From: Telopea speciosissima
Taxonomy: Eukaryota > Streptophyta > Magnoliopsida > Proteales > Proteaceae
Length of the DNA: 64,000 nt
Assembly: GCF_018873765.1 (NCBI RefSeq)
Contig: NC_057918.1
Span: 62,808,871-62,872,870 of the forward strand
Direction of reading: 5' to 3'
Numbering within the stretch: position 1 is the stretch's first letter; each line of letters begins with the position of its first letter. A program made the translations under genes and the position numbers. The notes beneath the pieces are model-generated. The model made no database searches. It had not been told where the DNA came from and saw nothing but the letters and a program-made list of their open reading frames with translations. Below, piece after piece: positions 32,568-44,561 of the stretch.

Positions 32568-35500
32568 TGTTACACCCGCACCCGAAATATACCCCATTGC
32601 CCCGGGGTAAATTAGACATTTACCAAAGGGTAATGCCATGGTGGCTATGGTCAACATTTATGGCCTTGAACTTAAATTACTATTATAAGTGTCCCCTCGA
32701 AGCCTTGGAAATACTGGTCAAAGCCCCGCATCCTTGAAGTTTGGGCCTTGACAGCAGCAATGGAGTCACAAACGGACTCACTTGACTGGTTCCGCTCGTG
32801 GATCCGTCGGTGTTGTTACTTGCCCTTTTGATGTGTTTTCTTGTGGGACCCACATCCATGTGTTCCGAACACCATAATTAGACCCTCAGACCATATGGAC
32901 TCCTACCCTGACCATTAATTGGTTATTTGGGCCATGAAAGTAGGCCCGCAATACTTAATTTAAAATAAATAATGAGTTTTATATCCTAGCCTAAACCAAA
33001 CAAACCTTAGAGGACAAATAGGTCTTATAAGGCTTAGGACTAACCCAAACATGTCCTAATTAACTAACTGGACCTAATGGGTTAGGACATGGGCCAAACA
33101 AGCCCTAAGACCTAATCAAACCAAAAAGACTAACTTGTGTTTTAGGGGTACCTAAACAAACAAGACCTAAGGTCCATTTAACCCTTAAAAGATAAACAAG
33201 CCTCTTATTCCCTTATCTCTCCCCCTCCCAAGCAAACCGTGGAGGAGAAGAGACAAGGAAGAAGAAGAAGTGGAAGTAGGAGAGGAATGAGAGGGGAAGG
33301 GAAGAAGGTGGAAGCCATGCCAAGATGGCTGGTTGCCCCACATCTCCTCCTCTTGCTGTCCGGACAAGGCTTAAAGAGAAAAAGAAAAAGAAGAGATGGA
33401 AAGAATTGGAGGAAGGAAAAGGAGGTGGATCTTTAAGGCTGGCTAGGGCTGGAATTGGACCTCCTCTCATCAAGGTATGACCTAAACCCTTGGTACATCC
33501 CTCTTTCCATTTCCATTTTGATAGATTCCTTGAGCTTGAGCTAACCTAGGGTTCCGTTTGGGACTTAAGGTGAAGCTTGGCCCTTAGTGGTAGCTCAAAT
33601 GGTGCTGACCAAACCCTAGTTCAAGCTCCTATAAGCTGCATTGCAGCCATTGTTGCTAGACCCTTGGTTCTAAACCATGAAACCCTACCTTTGGACCAAA
33701 TAGGCCCAAATCCTTATGAGATCTTGGATCCATGAGGTGAGCCTAGGTTCTAGTGACCCTAGGGAGACCTAAGACACCCCCTCCATGACCCTAAGTGCAA
33801 AGTGTACTCCAGGCTTCAGGCTGGAGGAAAAACCCTAAAAAATCTCAAAAAGGAACTCCGAAGGACGCACGAACGGATTCACCAATCGTGGTACCATTCG
33901 CCAGTCCATTCAGTATAATTCTAGTGACTTGACCTGAATGGACGCAGGGACGGATTTACTCCGTTGCCTCCGCCCGTGGGTCTATTCCCTCTCGGGTATG
34001 TCTCAGGGATCGAACGGATGCAAGGGTGGGTTAAGATGGTGCATCTGTCCGTGGATTCGCTCGCTCTCGGGTGTGTCTCAAAAATTGAACGGATGCACGA
34101 TCAGATTTAAGCAAGAAGTTTCATTCGTGGATCCGCTCCTTGTGTTTTGACTTGTTGGCCTGAACGGAGTTAAGGACGGACTCACAATGTTGCTTCTGTC
34201 CGTGAGTCCGCTCGTGCTGTCTTGGTTGAAACTTGATTTTAACCTTGGGAGCATAACATGAGACCCCTCTATACATCTTTTAATGATTGCTTTTGTATTT
34301 TTAGGCTACCCAACTCGATGTATAGCTGGTGCACTGGTGAGATTCATGTCAACCACTCCAGGTGACACCCGAGTTCGGTGAGTGGGTTCTGGGTGATTTT
34401 GTTGGGCTGAAATATATTTATTAAGCAATCATTAGCATGCTATTATATAAAATATAAGCATTGTGCGTATTGCATTATTTATCTCAAATGTGAACTGCTA
34501 TGACTGTGATATGATATTACTCTCACTTTGTATCTGGTTACGGTGCCGAGTGCGCCAGTACTGGACCCCCAATTTTAATTATGAAACATGTTATATGTCA
34601 TCCTGATCTGTATGCGTCGTGCCATGCTGGTACCCGGGTACTAGATGGAATGGGACGTTGATGCGCCCGGAATACCTCTCGGGATGATAAGACTTGCATA
34701 TAGTATATCTGTGGCTAGGATTCTTGTTTCCTTATGCTACGACCCTTGCCAACAGGATTTATGTGTTGGATAGCCTGAGCACCTGTTGCCTGTGGAGGTG
34801 GGAGAGGCCAGGTCAGGGGTAGTGATGGCTATCGGGGTCTGCCACTCGATCGCCTGATGGCTTCTACCAGCGTAGGCTCCCATGTGATAATTGAGGTTTC
34901 ACTGGGGCGATAAATCAAGTGACCCTTAGTGTCTCCCGAGTTATCACAGCAGCATACACTTGACTTATATATTTGTGTGCTAGGTGAAAAATGAATCTAA
35001 AATTAGCATGCATCATATGGCTTGAAATTGTTTGTGTGTATGTATGTGCATTCCCCTTTGCTCCCTCACTAACTGGTGTAACTAACTCCATTGCGCAACC
35101 CCTTTTTAGTTGATATGCAGGTAATCTCTTGATGAGCACCGTTGGATGCAAATCAAGTGGACCCGGTAGTTGTGACTTGGATGTAGATGTACACCCAAGA
35201 ATGGTGCCCTAGTGGCTTGATTTATTACTTAATTTCAGTATTCATCCACTATCATGTATAAACTTTATGTTTAACTATTAAGGAGAGAAATGAATGGTTA
35301 TGAGATATTGAAATTGTACTGTATGTTATCATTAGAGAACCGATGCTCTATAATTCACATGATTTAATTTAATTTCACTTCCGTTAACTCTGTAATTGGA
35401 ACGATTTATTCCATTTGGGTGCGTTCCTTACTGTTATCATGACTTGATGACAGGGTGGACTGTGGCTCGGGACACTGTATCTGTGATCCTTGTAGGTATT

Positions 35501-35571
35501 AGGATGACACTGGTTGTCCCAGTCACCCCCTATTTAATGTAAAATATCTTCATCAAGATGGGGGCGTGACA
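32568..35571 (+). mobile_element. Solo LTR, 3.0 kb (Tekay/Del-like)
   Basis: Starts TGTTACACCCGCACCC and ends GGGGGCGTGACA, whose complement TGTCACGCCCCC matches the start apart from transitions. Flanked by agtac on both sides (32563-32567, 35572-35576), a perfect 5-bp duplication. It interrupts the chromovirus between RT and RNase H. No gag or pol inside. Very long LTRs with such termini are seen in the Tekay/Del clade; that assignment is inference. Purine-rich ORFs at 33185-33473 are spurious. Confidence 0.83.
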
Positions 35572-35576
35572 AGTAC

Positions 35577-36598
35577 AACCCCTGTTCTAGCACTCCCTGA
35601 TTTTAATATTTATTTGAGGTGCATTACAATGCATCCATCACTGGTATTGGCACCATACTCAGTCAGGGAGGCCGGCCCGTTGCTTATTTTAGTGAGAAGC
35701 TCACGAGTGCACGGTAGTGGTATAGCACCTATGATCTGGAATTTTGAGCACTTTATCATACTCTGGAACATTGGCGACATTATCTGATACACAAGAATTT
35801 ATGCTTTACACCGATCACGAGGTGCTCAAATATATTGCAGGGCAGTAAAGATTAAATTCTAAACGTGCCAAGTGGGCAGAATATTTGCAAGAATGCTTAT
35901 CAAGCACAAATTTGGCGCACAAAACAAAGTAGCAGACGCCTTGAGTCGCAAGCGCACCCTCCTCTACACCATGCGCACCACCATTCTGGACTTTGAGTCA
36001 TTCCAGGAGCTTTAAACGGAGGACTTATTTTTTTCAACCATTCTGGAGGGTGTACACCATAATAAATGTGCTGATTTTACTCTATGTGAGGGGTTCCTTT
36101 TTAAAGGAAATCGACTTTGCATCCCAGATTGTTCGTTATGCCTCAAGATAATAGCGGAGTTGCATAATGAAGGCCACTTTGGACGTGACAAAATGCTGTA
36201 GCTAGTGTCGTCCCGTTATTTTTGGCCTCACCTCAAGCATGACATGGAACGATTTGTCATGCGCTGCCAGGTTTGCCAAATAGCTAAGGGGATAGCTACA
36301 AACGCAAGGCTTTATTTGCCGTTGCCCAACCCTAAGGCCCCTTGGCTAGACATCTCTATGGATTTTATCTTGGGATTGCCACGCACTCATCGCGGAATGG
36401 ACTCCATCTTTGTTGTTGTCGACAGGTTTTCTAAAATGGCCCATTTCATTCCCTGTCGAAAGCCAATGGATGCCTCTCAAATAGAAGATCTCTTCTTCAA
36501 GGAGGTATTCAAGCTCCATGGCATTCCAAGCACCATCACATCCGATCGTGACACAAAATTCCTTAGTCACTTTTGGCGTAAGTTGTGGAAGGGCATAG
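35577..36598 (+). pseudogene. Chromovirus RNase H and N-terminal integrase
   Basis: RNase H remnants include LYTDHEVLKYI and AKWAEYLQE, then NKVADALSRK near 35930. The integrase zinc finger follows (ELHNEGHFGR, then CQVCQIAK near 36260). The catalytic core shows [17 protein letters not shown] (first Asp) and [14 protein letters not shown] (second Asp). Stops occur at about 35765-35850, 36014 and 36200. The frame is cut at 36598 by the copia element. Confidence 0.87.
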
Positions 36599-36603
36599 GC
36601 ACC

Positions 36604-37917
36604 TGTTAGGGAAAATGTTGATCCTACACTCTATCCCCTCCAAGTCATCCCTATAATGATGTTTTGTGATAACAAATAAGACTTGGACTAATGCTTGTGT
36701 TCTAAGTGTTTTAGAGTCAAAGCATAGCATCGAATGAGGGGGAGCATATACAAGTGTTCAAAGACTATTCTCAAAGAAGATTGAAGCTTGGAAGTCAAAG
36801 TTTTACATTTGAAAGCTTAAAGTCTTGAAGAATTGAAGACTTTCTATTGAAGACTTTCTAAGAATTACAAACATGTAATTTTGTTGTCTCTTGAGTCACA
36901 TTCGATGTAATGCACACACACACACACACATGCATACATCCATGTAGAATGTCCCTAGGAGGTAGTTTGACCCCTAAGACATATGCCCTTTTGGGTAAGA
37001 AGACCCCAAAGTTAAGCCTTAAAGAAATTGGATAAAATTACACTGTAATTGCCCAATCCGGCATACCGGATTAATGGGTGTCTCAGAGAAACCCCTCCAG
37101 TAACCCCTTTACCCATGCTGGATAAGGATCCAGTGTATCGGATCCTCTCTTGGCTGTATTTTGCCCTGATCCCGGCATACCGGATCCCAATCCAGCATAC
37201 TGGATCAGTGCTTGACTAATTAAATATGACCGTTATTCTCCTATTTCTTAAGGAAAGTAGGTAATCCGGCATACCAGATTCCCATCCAGCATACCGGATT
37301 CCCATCCAGTATACCGGATTACTTAGAGAATGTGGGATTCTTTTCTTAATTGGATTCCTAATTGGTTCTAAGCCTCTAGCCTATAAATACCCTTTTGATT
37401 AGTGTTCTATACACTACAACAATCATCAATCAAGAGCTCTAAGCAATCAAGCACTCCCTTGTGAGATTATTCTTTCAAGATCAAAGAAGATCAAAGAAAA
37501 TTCAATCTCATTCTTGCTCCCTCATTGCATACTTGTATCCAAGCTACATTGACTAAGAGGTAGCACTCATTCTACTAAGTTTTAATGTAATCCTAAACTA
37601 CTTAGTACTTTACTTAAAAATTGTTGTTGAGTCCTCTTGCTCATTTCTCAAGAGTAGTCATTTGAGTCCTCTTGCTCATATTTTCAAGAGTAGTTGTACG
37701 AGTTCTCTTGCTCACTCAAGATTCGTTATAGTGAATTCTCTCTAAGGTGAGAGGAGTGGACGTAGGCACATATTGGTCGAACTACTATAAATTGTTTGTG
37801 TCTTTTTACATTGCTTATCTTTACTCTTCTCTATCTTTATTGTTTAATTTTATTTCCGCATAGTTATTTTAATTTTTGAACCTACACCTATTCACCCCCC
37901 CTCTAGGTGAATTCACA
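36604..37917 (+). repeat. 5' LTR of the SIRE-like element (1314 bp)
   Basis: Begins TGTTAGGGAAAATG and ends GTGAATTCACA, matching 44562-45871. The U3 part carries palindromic motifs (37055-37320). A TATA box 'ctataaatacc' is at about 37381-37391. Downstream, a 'gagtcctcttgctca' unit with 'tcaagagtagt' repeats about three times near 37628-37720. A (CA)n run is near 36908-36929. Confidence 0.92.
37055..37320 (+). promoter_or_regulatory. Cluster of seven palindromic motifs upstream of the LTR TATA box
   Basis: Perfect or near-perfect copies of AATCCGGCATACCGGATT (arms ATCCGG and CCGGAT around CATA). They lie at about 37055-37072, 37127-37144, 37169-37186, 37190-37205, 37263-37280, 37284-37300 and 37304-37320. 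The last ends about 60 bp before the TATA box. Their spacing and symmetry suggest binding sites for a dimeric regulator, or structured RNA; neither is shown. Confidence 0.6.
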
Positions 37918-37980
37918 TTTGGTATTAGAGCGGGAGCTCAAGACCGTGATTATCTTTAATCTAACTAAGAGTTAAAGACT

Positions 37981-39672
37981 ATGGGAACTTCTGCTAACCG
38001 TAAGTTTGAAGGTTATAACATTACCCGACCTCCCTTCTTTGAAGGTGAATGATTCTCCTATTAGAAGAATCGCTTCAAGAATTTCGTATGCACCAATAAC
38101 ATTGATGCATGGGAAGTTATAGAGAACGGACCCAATACTATAGACAAGCCCAAAGAAGAATGCACTCCAGTTGAGAAAGCTAAGATGCAACTCAACTATG
38201 TTGCTATAAGTTATCTTCAATGTGCATTAGGAGAAAAAGAGTATAATAAGACATGCATGTGTGACTCCGCTAAGGAGATGTTTGATAAGCTTATAGTGAC
38301 CTATGAAGGTATTTTTGAAGTTAAGCAATCTAAAATTGACATGTTAGTGAATGAATATGAATTGTTTAAAATGAAAAATGATGAAGATATATATGCCATG
38401 TTTACTCGATTTACTAACATCGTGAACAAATTGAAAGGATTAGGTAAGGTTTACTCCAATGGTGAGAACGGTCAAAAGATTATGAGATCCCTCTCAAAGG
38501 AATGGAGACCCAAGACTATAGCCATAAGAGAATCAAAAGACATTGATAAGCTAAGTCTAGATGAGCTGTTGGGATCACTTCAAACACATGAGATGGAGCT
38601 AAAGCAAGACACCAAGGAGAACGAGCCTAAGAAACCTAAGAAGAAGGTTGTCGCATTCAAAACTTATGATATCAGCGACGATGATGAAGAACTTTCAAAT
38701 GATGAAATTGCCTATTTGTCAAAGAAATTTTCAAGATTTTTGAAGAACAAAGAAAAACCTTCATTCAACAGAATAAAATTCTTAAAAGACCAAAAAGGTA
38801 AAAATGTCTCTAAGGATAATTCTGACTCTTCTTCAAAGAAAATCTTGTGTTATGAGTGTAAAAAAACTGGACATTTTAGAGGAGATTGCCCTAAAATGAA
38901 GAAGTATAAGAAGGCCTACAAAGCCAAACACACCTTCGACTCAAATGATGAAGACGAAGATAATAAAGAATCACAAGAAGAAGAGGAACAATCCAACCTC
39001 GCTTTAATGGCTACTGAAGAAGAAGAAGAAACTCAAAATGAGGTAACTCCTATTTCTCCTTCTAAAGATAAAGATTATTTAGAATTGGAAGAAGCTTTTG
39101 AAGGTTTATATCAAAGTAGCATAGAATTGGCTACTACTAAGAAAGATCTCTTAAAGGAGATAAACACCCTCAAAGACCAAAACACATCTCTAACTTGTAA
39201 GAAAGTGAAGAAGAAGTTTTACAATTATTGTAAAAAGAAAGGACATTTGATTGAGGAATGTTATGTTAGAAAGAAAACTCCTCAATTAAACAAATCAAAT
39301 CCCAAAGGGAAGACCCTAAGCCCAAATATTCCTCAAACTGTTGTATGCAACCGTTGCAACAAAAAGGGACACACTATTTGGGAATGTTATTATATGAAGC
39401 AACCTTTTCGACCTCCTAGAAGACCCTTCAATGGTCAAAAGAGACCCTTCAATGGTCAACATAGGAAAAATCTACCAAAGGTGCAAAGACCACTCAACAA
39501 CCAAGGGTCATATAGAATGTCTCAAAACCAAAGACCTTGGAACCCTCATCCATACACAAATTGGTATGGGAATCAAAAGGCAAGTGATCACCAAATGATG
39601 TGGAGACCAAGAGGAATGTATAATACTAACAATAATGGACCCAACACCCAATGGGGACCAAAGTTTTATTAA
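37981..39672 (+). pseudogene. Gag of the SIRE-like element
   Basis: The reading frame starts MGTSANRKFEGYNITRPPFF. Two early stops at 38050-38052 (TGA) and 38062-38064 (TAG, where the family has a Trp codon) interrupt it; from 38185 it is open for 495 codons. Capsid region (UBN2-type gag) up to about codon 200. Knuckles: CYECKKTGHFRGDC at 38848-38889, an imperfect one lacking its first Cys near 39220, and CNRCNKKGHTIWEC at 39346-39387. A basic Arg/Pro/Asn-rich tail follows. Gag would form the particle and bind RNA. Confidence 0.88.
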
Positions 39673-39674
39673 GC

Positions 39675-42600
39675 ATTCTTATTTTGTAGGTACATCTAAG
39701 CAAAGATGAATGGTATATTAATAGCGGTTGCTCAAAGCATATGACATCCAACCCAAAACTTTTTTCAAAACTCAAAAAGCAAAAAGGGGGATAGGTATCT
39801 TTTGGAGATAATAGCAAAGGAAGAATCATCGGTAATGGTTCAATAAAGTTTGGAGGTATGACAATCTCTAATGTTAGCCTAGTTAAAAATTTAAAGTATA
39901 ACTTGCTTAGTGTAAGTCAGCTTTGTAACAATGGCTATTTTGTTAACTTTAATGCCTCCAAGTGTGAGATTAAAGATTCTCATAATAACCTATTACTTGA
40001 AGGATCAAGAAAGAATAATGCTTATATTTGTACCTTCAACATGAACTCTCATGATGCTTGTCTCTTATCTAAGTTTGATGATGCAACCTTGTGGCATAGA
40101 AAGTTGGGACATATAAATCCTAAGATTATAAAATCTCTTTATTCTAAGAATCTAGTGAGAAATCTACCTAAGCTGAATTTTGATAAGCAACACACATGTG
40201 GAGTCTGCCAAAGAAGTAAGCTTACTAAACCTTCTCATAAGGCTATTAATTCTGTTGCCACTTCTAGACCTTTACAATTACTTCATTTAGATTTATTGGG
40301 ACCCATACAAACCACTAGCTTAGGAGGAAAGAAATACACTTTCGTTATTGTAGATTACTACTCCCGGTTCACTTGAACCCTCTTTTTCAAGCATAAGAAT
40401 GATGCATTCGAGAAATTTGTAGCCCTTTGCAAAAGAATACAAAATCAAAAGGGTTACATGATCACTTCCATAAAAAGTGACCATGGTGGTGAATTTGACA
40501 ATATAGACGAATTTGATGAGTTTTGTCGAAAGTAAGGTATAACACATGACTTCTCAACCCCTAGAACACCACAATCAAATGGTGTGGTTGAAAGAAAGAA
40601 TAGGACAATCCAAGAAATGGCTAGGACAATGCTCAATGAGTACTCCTTACCTAAATATTTTTGGGCTGAAGTTGTACACACGGCTTGCTATGTGTTAAAC
40701 CGAGTTTTGATAAGACCCATCTTGTTAAAAACTCCCTATGAATTGTTTCATAACAAATTGCCTAAAATAGACTATTTTAAAGTTTTTGGATGTGCTTGTT
40801 TCATTCTTAATACTAAAGATAATCTAGACAAATTTGAAGAAAAGGCTGATGATGGTATATTCCTAGGCTACTCTACAAACAGTAGAGCATATAGAGTGTT
40901 TAATAAGAGAACACTAGTTGTGGAAGAGTCTATGAATGTTAGATTTGATTAATCTATGGCAAAAGAAAAATATAAAGACTTAGAAGATGACGATGAAGAT
41001 GAAGTACTTGAAATTAGGAAGAGAGATGAAAAAGTCACTTTAGATGAGCCTGATATTCAAGTACATCAACTTCTTAAAGAAGTTATAACTGTTAAAGATC
41101 ATCCCCTTGACCTTATCATTGGAGACCTAAATAAAGGAATACAAACTAGGAGTAAAATCCAAAATATTTGTTCTAATGTGGCCTTTATATCTACCATCGA
41201 ACCCAAGAACATTAAAGAAGCTATTTTGGATAGTGATTGGATAGTCGCAATGCAAGAAGAACTTAACCAATTTGAAAGGAATCAAGTTTGGGACTTAGTG
41301 CCAAAACCCTCTAACACCAAGATTATTGGGACTAGATGGGTATTTAGAAATAAACTTGATGAAGATGGTAATATCACTAGAAACAAAGCTAGACTAGTTG
41401 CTCAAAGATATAACCAACAGGAAGGAATTGATTTCGATGAATCATATGCACCTGTAGCTAGACTTGAGTCAATTAGAATGCTGCTTGCTTTTGCGTGTCA
41501 TAAGAATTTCAGGTTATACCAAATGGACGTCAAAAGCGCTTTCTTGAGTGGTTACATCAATGAAGAAGTTTACATATCTCAACCGCCTGGTTTTGAAGAC
41601 TCAAAATTTTTGGACCATGTATACAAATTGAAGAAGGCCTTGTATGGCTTAAAATAGGCCCCAAGAGCATGGTACGACAGATTGAGTAAGTTCTTAGTCA
41701 ATTCTAGTTTTTCAATGGGTAAAATAGATACCAATTTATTTGTCAAGCATAATATAAATGATGTGATAATAGTCCAGATTTATGTAGATGACATAATCTT
41801 TGGATCTACAAATGAATCCTTTTGTTCTCACTTTGGCAAATGCATGAGTAATGAATTTGAGATGAGTCTCATGGGTGAACTAAATTTCTTTTTAGGACTG
41901 CAAATTAAACAAACTCCTAATGGGATATTCATCAGTCAAACAAAGTATCTTAAAGAATTATTAAAGAAGTTTGACATCAATGGACAAAAGTCATCCAGCA
42001 CTCCAATGAGTACATCTATAACTCTGTCCAAAGATGAAGATGGCATCCTTGGTTATCCAACTAAGTATAGAGGCATGATAGGTAGCTTACTCTACCTAAC
42101 GGCTAGTAGACCTAACATTATGTTTAGTGTCTGTGCTTGTGTTAGGTTCCAAGCCAAACCTATGCAATCTCATTTGAGTACTGTAAAGAGAATCTTTAAG
42201 TACTTGAAGGGAACTCCAAGCATTGGACTATGGTACCCTATGAACAATGACTTTGACCTTGTTAGCTTCTCCAACGTCGATTTTGTCGGATGTCATGTTG
42301 ATCGTAAGAGTACAAGTAGAACTTATCACTTCTTGGGATCGTGTTTAGTGTCGTGGTTTAGTAAGAAACAAAATTCAGTTGCTCTTTCTACCACTGAGGC
42401 TGAATACATTGCAGCCGGATGCTGTTGTGCACAAGTGCTTTGGATGAGGCAAACTCTCCAAGACTATGGAGTGAAGTTTGACACCTCCTTAATCCAATGT
42501 GATAACACAAGTGCAATTAATCTTAGCAAGAATCCGATTTTACACTCTCGAGCTAAGCATATTGATATTTGTCATCACTTTCTTCGTGATACAGCTTAAA

Positions 42601-42728
42601 GAGGTGAAATCCGACTTGACTATATTGAAACTGAGAAGCAACTTGCGGACATCTTCACAAAACCTTTGAGTGAAGAACATTTCTGCTCTCTTAGAAGAGA
42701 TCTTAGGTTGTGTGACCCTTTTATCTAA
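39675..42728 (+). pseudogene. Pol of the SIRE-like element
   Basis: One continuous frame broken only by nonsense codons near 39793, 40374, 40533, 40950, 41655 and 42597. The protease site reads WYINSGCS at 39711, with Asn replacing the catalytic Asp. The GAG-pre-integrase segment has LWHRKLGHINP and the CGVC pair. Integrase shows LHLDLLGP, SDHGGEFD and VVERKNRTIQE (the D, D, E positions). RT (from about 41220) keeps YVDD at 41781-41792. RNase H shows ALSTTEAEY and ends LADIFTKPL. Few stops and no frameshifts indicate fairly recent loss of function. Confidence 0.92.
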
Positions 42729-43065
42729 GCTAAAAATGTTTTCTAAAAGTTATTTTCTTTCAGAATTGCTGTTTTCCTACTGTTCCTGCTTGAAATGGTA
42801 TATTGGTTTGCCAAACGGTATATCGGATCAGTTCTCTGGCAGTTTTTTAGCTGTTATTGTTTGAAATGGTATACCGGATTGGGAAACGGTATACCGGATG
42901 TTTGAATTTCTGCCCATTTTATAACTGTTGGACCTCTTTTCAAGCCTATTTAAACCCCATTTCTTTGTCCTTTTCTGATTCACTGTTCATCATATCATCT
43001 TCCCTCTATCTAAATTCTTTCTATTACTTTAAAATCTCTTTCTCTTCTCAAAACCTCTCTCCACC

Positions 43066-44303
43066 ATGAGTAGAAAAGGGAAGGACCCTATACCAGAGAG
43101 ACAACAACCCTCCAAAAGAGGAAGAGGAAGTGGATCAAGACAACCATATGCTGAAGGAGAAGATCGTTTGTTTCGGTCTAGGGAATGCCGAGCAAATTGG
43201 CATCTCTACCTTGCAAGAAAGATTGAAGAAGGATGTGAAGTGGATGTGTTTTCTTTCAATAGCATTCATCTCGAAGACTGCTTTAAGGACATTGATTGGG
43301 AACCCATTCTCAACATGGATGACCCTTGCTATCCAAACCATGTCAAGTATTTCTACACCAACCTCTACTTCAGTGGAGCGAAACAAGACTTGAAACTTCA
43401 TTCTTATGTGAAGGGAACTCACATAGACCTTTCTCTTGATGATCTTGCTCGCATCCTTCACATTTCAAGTGATGGCCCCTGCATCTTTTGGACTCCAAAG
43501 AATACCAATTTCTGTGATTTGATCAACCATGAAGAGATATAATCCTCCATCCTAAAACAGTTTGATCCAAATGCCGAGTTGTTGTTGTTGGTCGCCTTTG
43601 TCTTATACCTCATGTCATCTCTTACATAGTCCAACACAACATTATTTCTAGGGGTGGTGATAGAAACAAGTGCCTTACGCCATAAGCTTATATCACTTAT
43701 TGCATCTACACTAATAACCCTACCAATCTTCCTTACTTCATCATGCGATACATGGAATCTTGTACTCATCTTCATAGGAGCACTAACCTTCCCTATGGTA
43801 GGCTCCTCACTCATATTTTTTGGGAGTTCAACTTAGATCTTGATCGTGAGGAAGTGGCCCCTGTTTCCTCCCAACACATCACTCAGAATAGTTTTCATAC
43901 AATAGCTATTCCTCCTCCTTCCAATGTGTTCGTCGAAGAAGAATTGGGAGACCAAGTGCCTCCTCCTCCTAATGCTCGAGAAGGGATACCGGCATCTCTA
44001 CACGATTGGGTGTCAAGCATTGATAAATACATGGATGAAGCCAACACTTGTATCATGGAACTTGAACTTGGACAACAATGGATTTAAGATGATGTCGCAT
44101 CTCTCCGTGATGATGTGAAGACCGGCTTTAACAACATGTATCTGCGCCAAGACAAGATTCTTAACTCTATTCAAACTCTTGCTCTCAATCTTGGACATCT
44201 TTCTCTTGATACACCAGGAGCCACTCCACAAGGAGTTCCACCGCCGTTTGCCGGTGCATCCAGTTCTATTTCACCTCTTCCACCCTTTGATCCTCCTGTT
44301 TGA
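43066..44303 (+). pseudogene. Third ORF of the SIRE-like element (putative plant transposon protein type)
   Basis: Starts MSRKGKDPIPERQQPSKR, a basic tail, then RANWHLYLARKIEEGCEV, a YFYTNLYF segment and VKGTHIDLSLDDLARIL. This resembles the domain Pfam calls 'putative plant transposon protein' (Transposase_32). After a stop at 43540 and a frameshift near 43580 the other frame continues with HVISYIVQHNIISRGG, LPYFIMRYM and NLPYGRLLTHIF. The tail has Pro-rich spacers and a helical segment (SLRDDVKTGFNN), ending SPLPPFDPPV. Further stops near 43677 and 44085. It occupies the 'env-like' position after pol, but I see no signal peptide or in-frame membrane segment. Function unknown. Confidence 0.72.
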
Positions 44304-44561
44304 TATGCTTTAATTTTTTTTTTTATAATGCCAAAGGGGGAGAAGTATATTATATTATGTTTGAAAGCTGTAATGGTTAATGATGATTATGATAATGATT
44401 ATGTTTGAAAGCTGTAATGGATAATGATTATGGTCTTATAAATAAATTTGCTTGGTTTAAAGAATTATTATTATTCTTGTCTCTTATTCCTTGCATACAT
44501 TATTGCTCTCCATTATTTATATCTTTTGTGGATTATTTGTCATCATCAAAAAGGGGGAGAT

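Noticed and set aside
33185..33473. Overlapping ORFs, Ser/Phe-rich or Arg/Lys-rich
   Set aside because: They lie within a purine-rich part of the 3.0-kb solo LTR and mirror each other on opposite strands.
43654..43836. Hydrophobic ORF that looks like an envelope membrane segment in the copia element
   Set aside because: The conserved protein continues in a different frame over the same bases (HVISYIVQHN, LPYFIMRYM). The hydrophobic stretch is an out-of-frame shadow after a frameshift near 43580.
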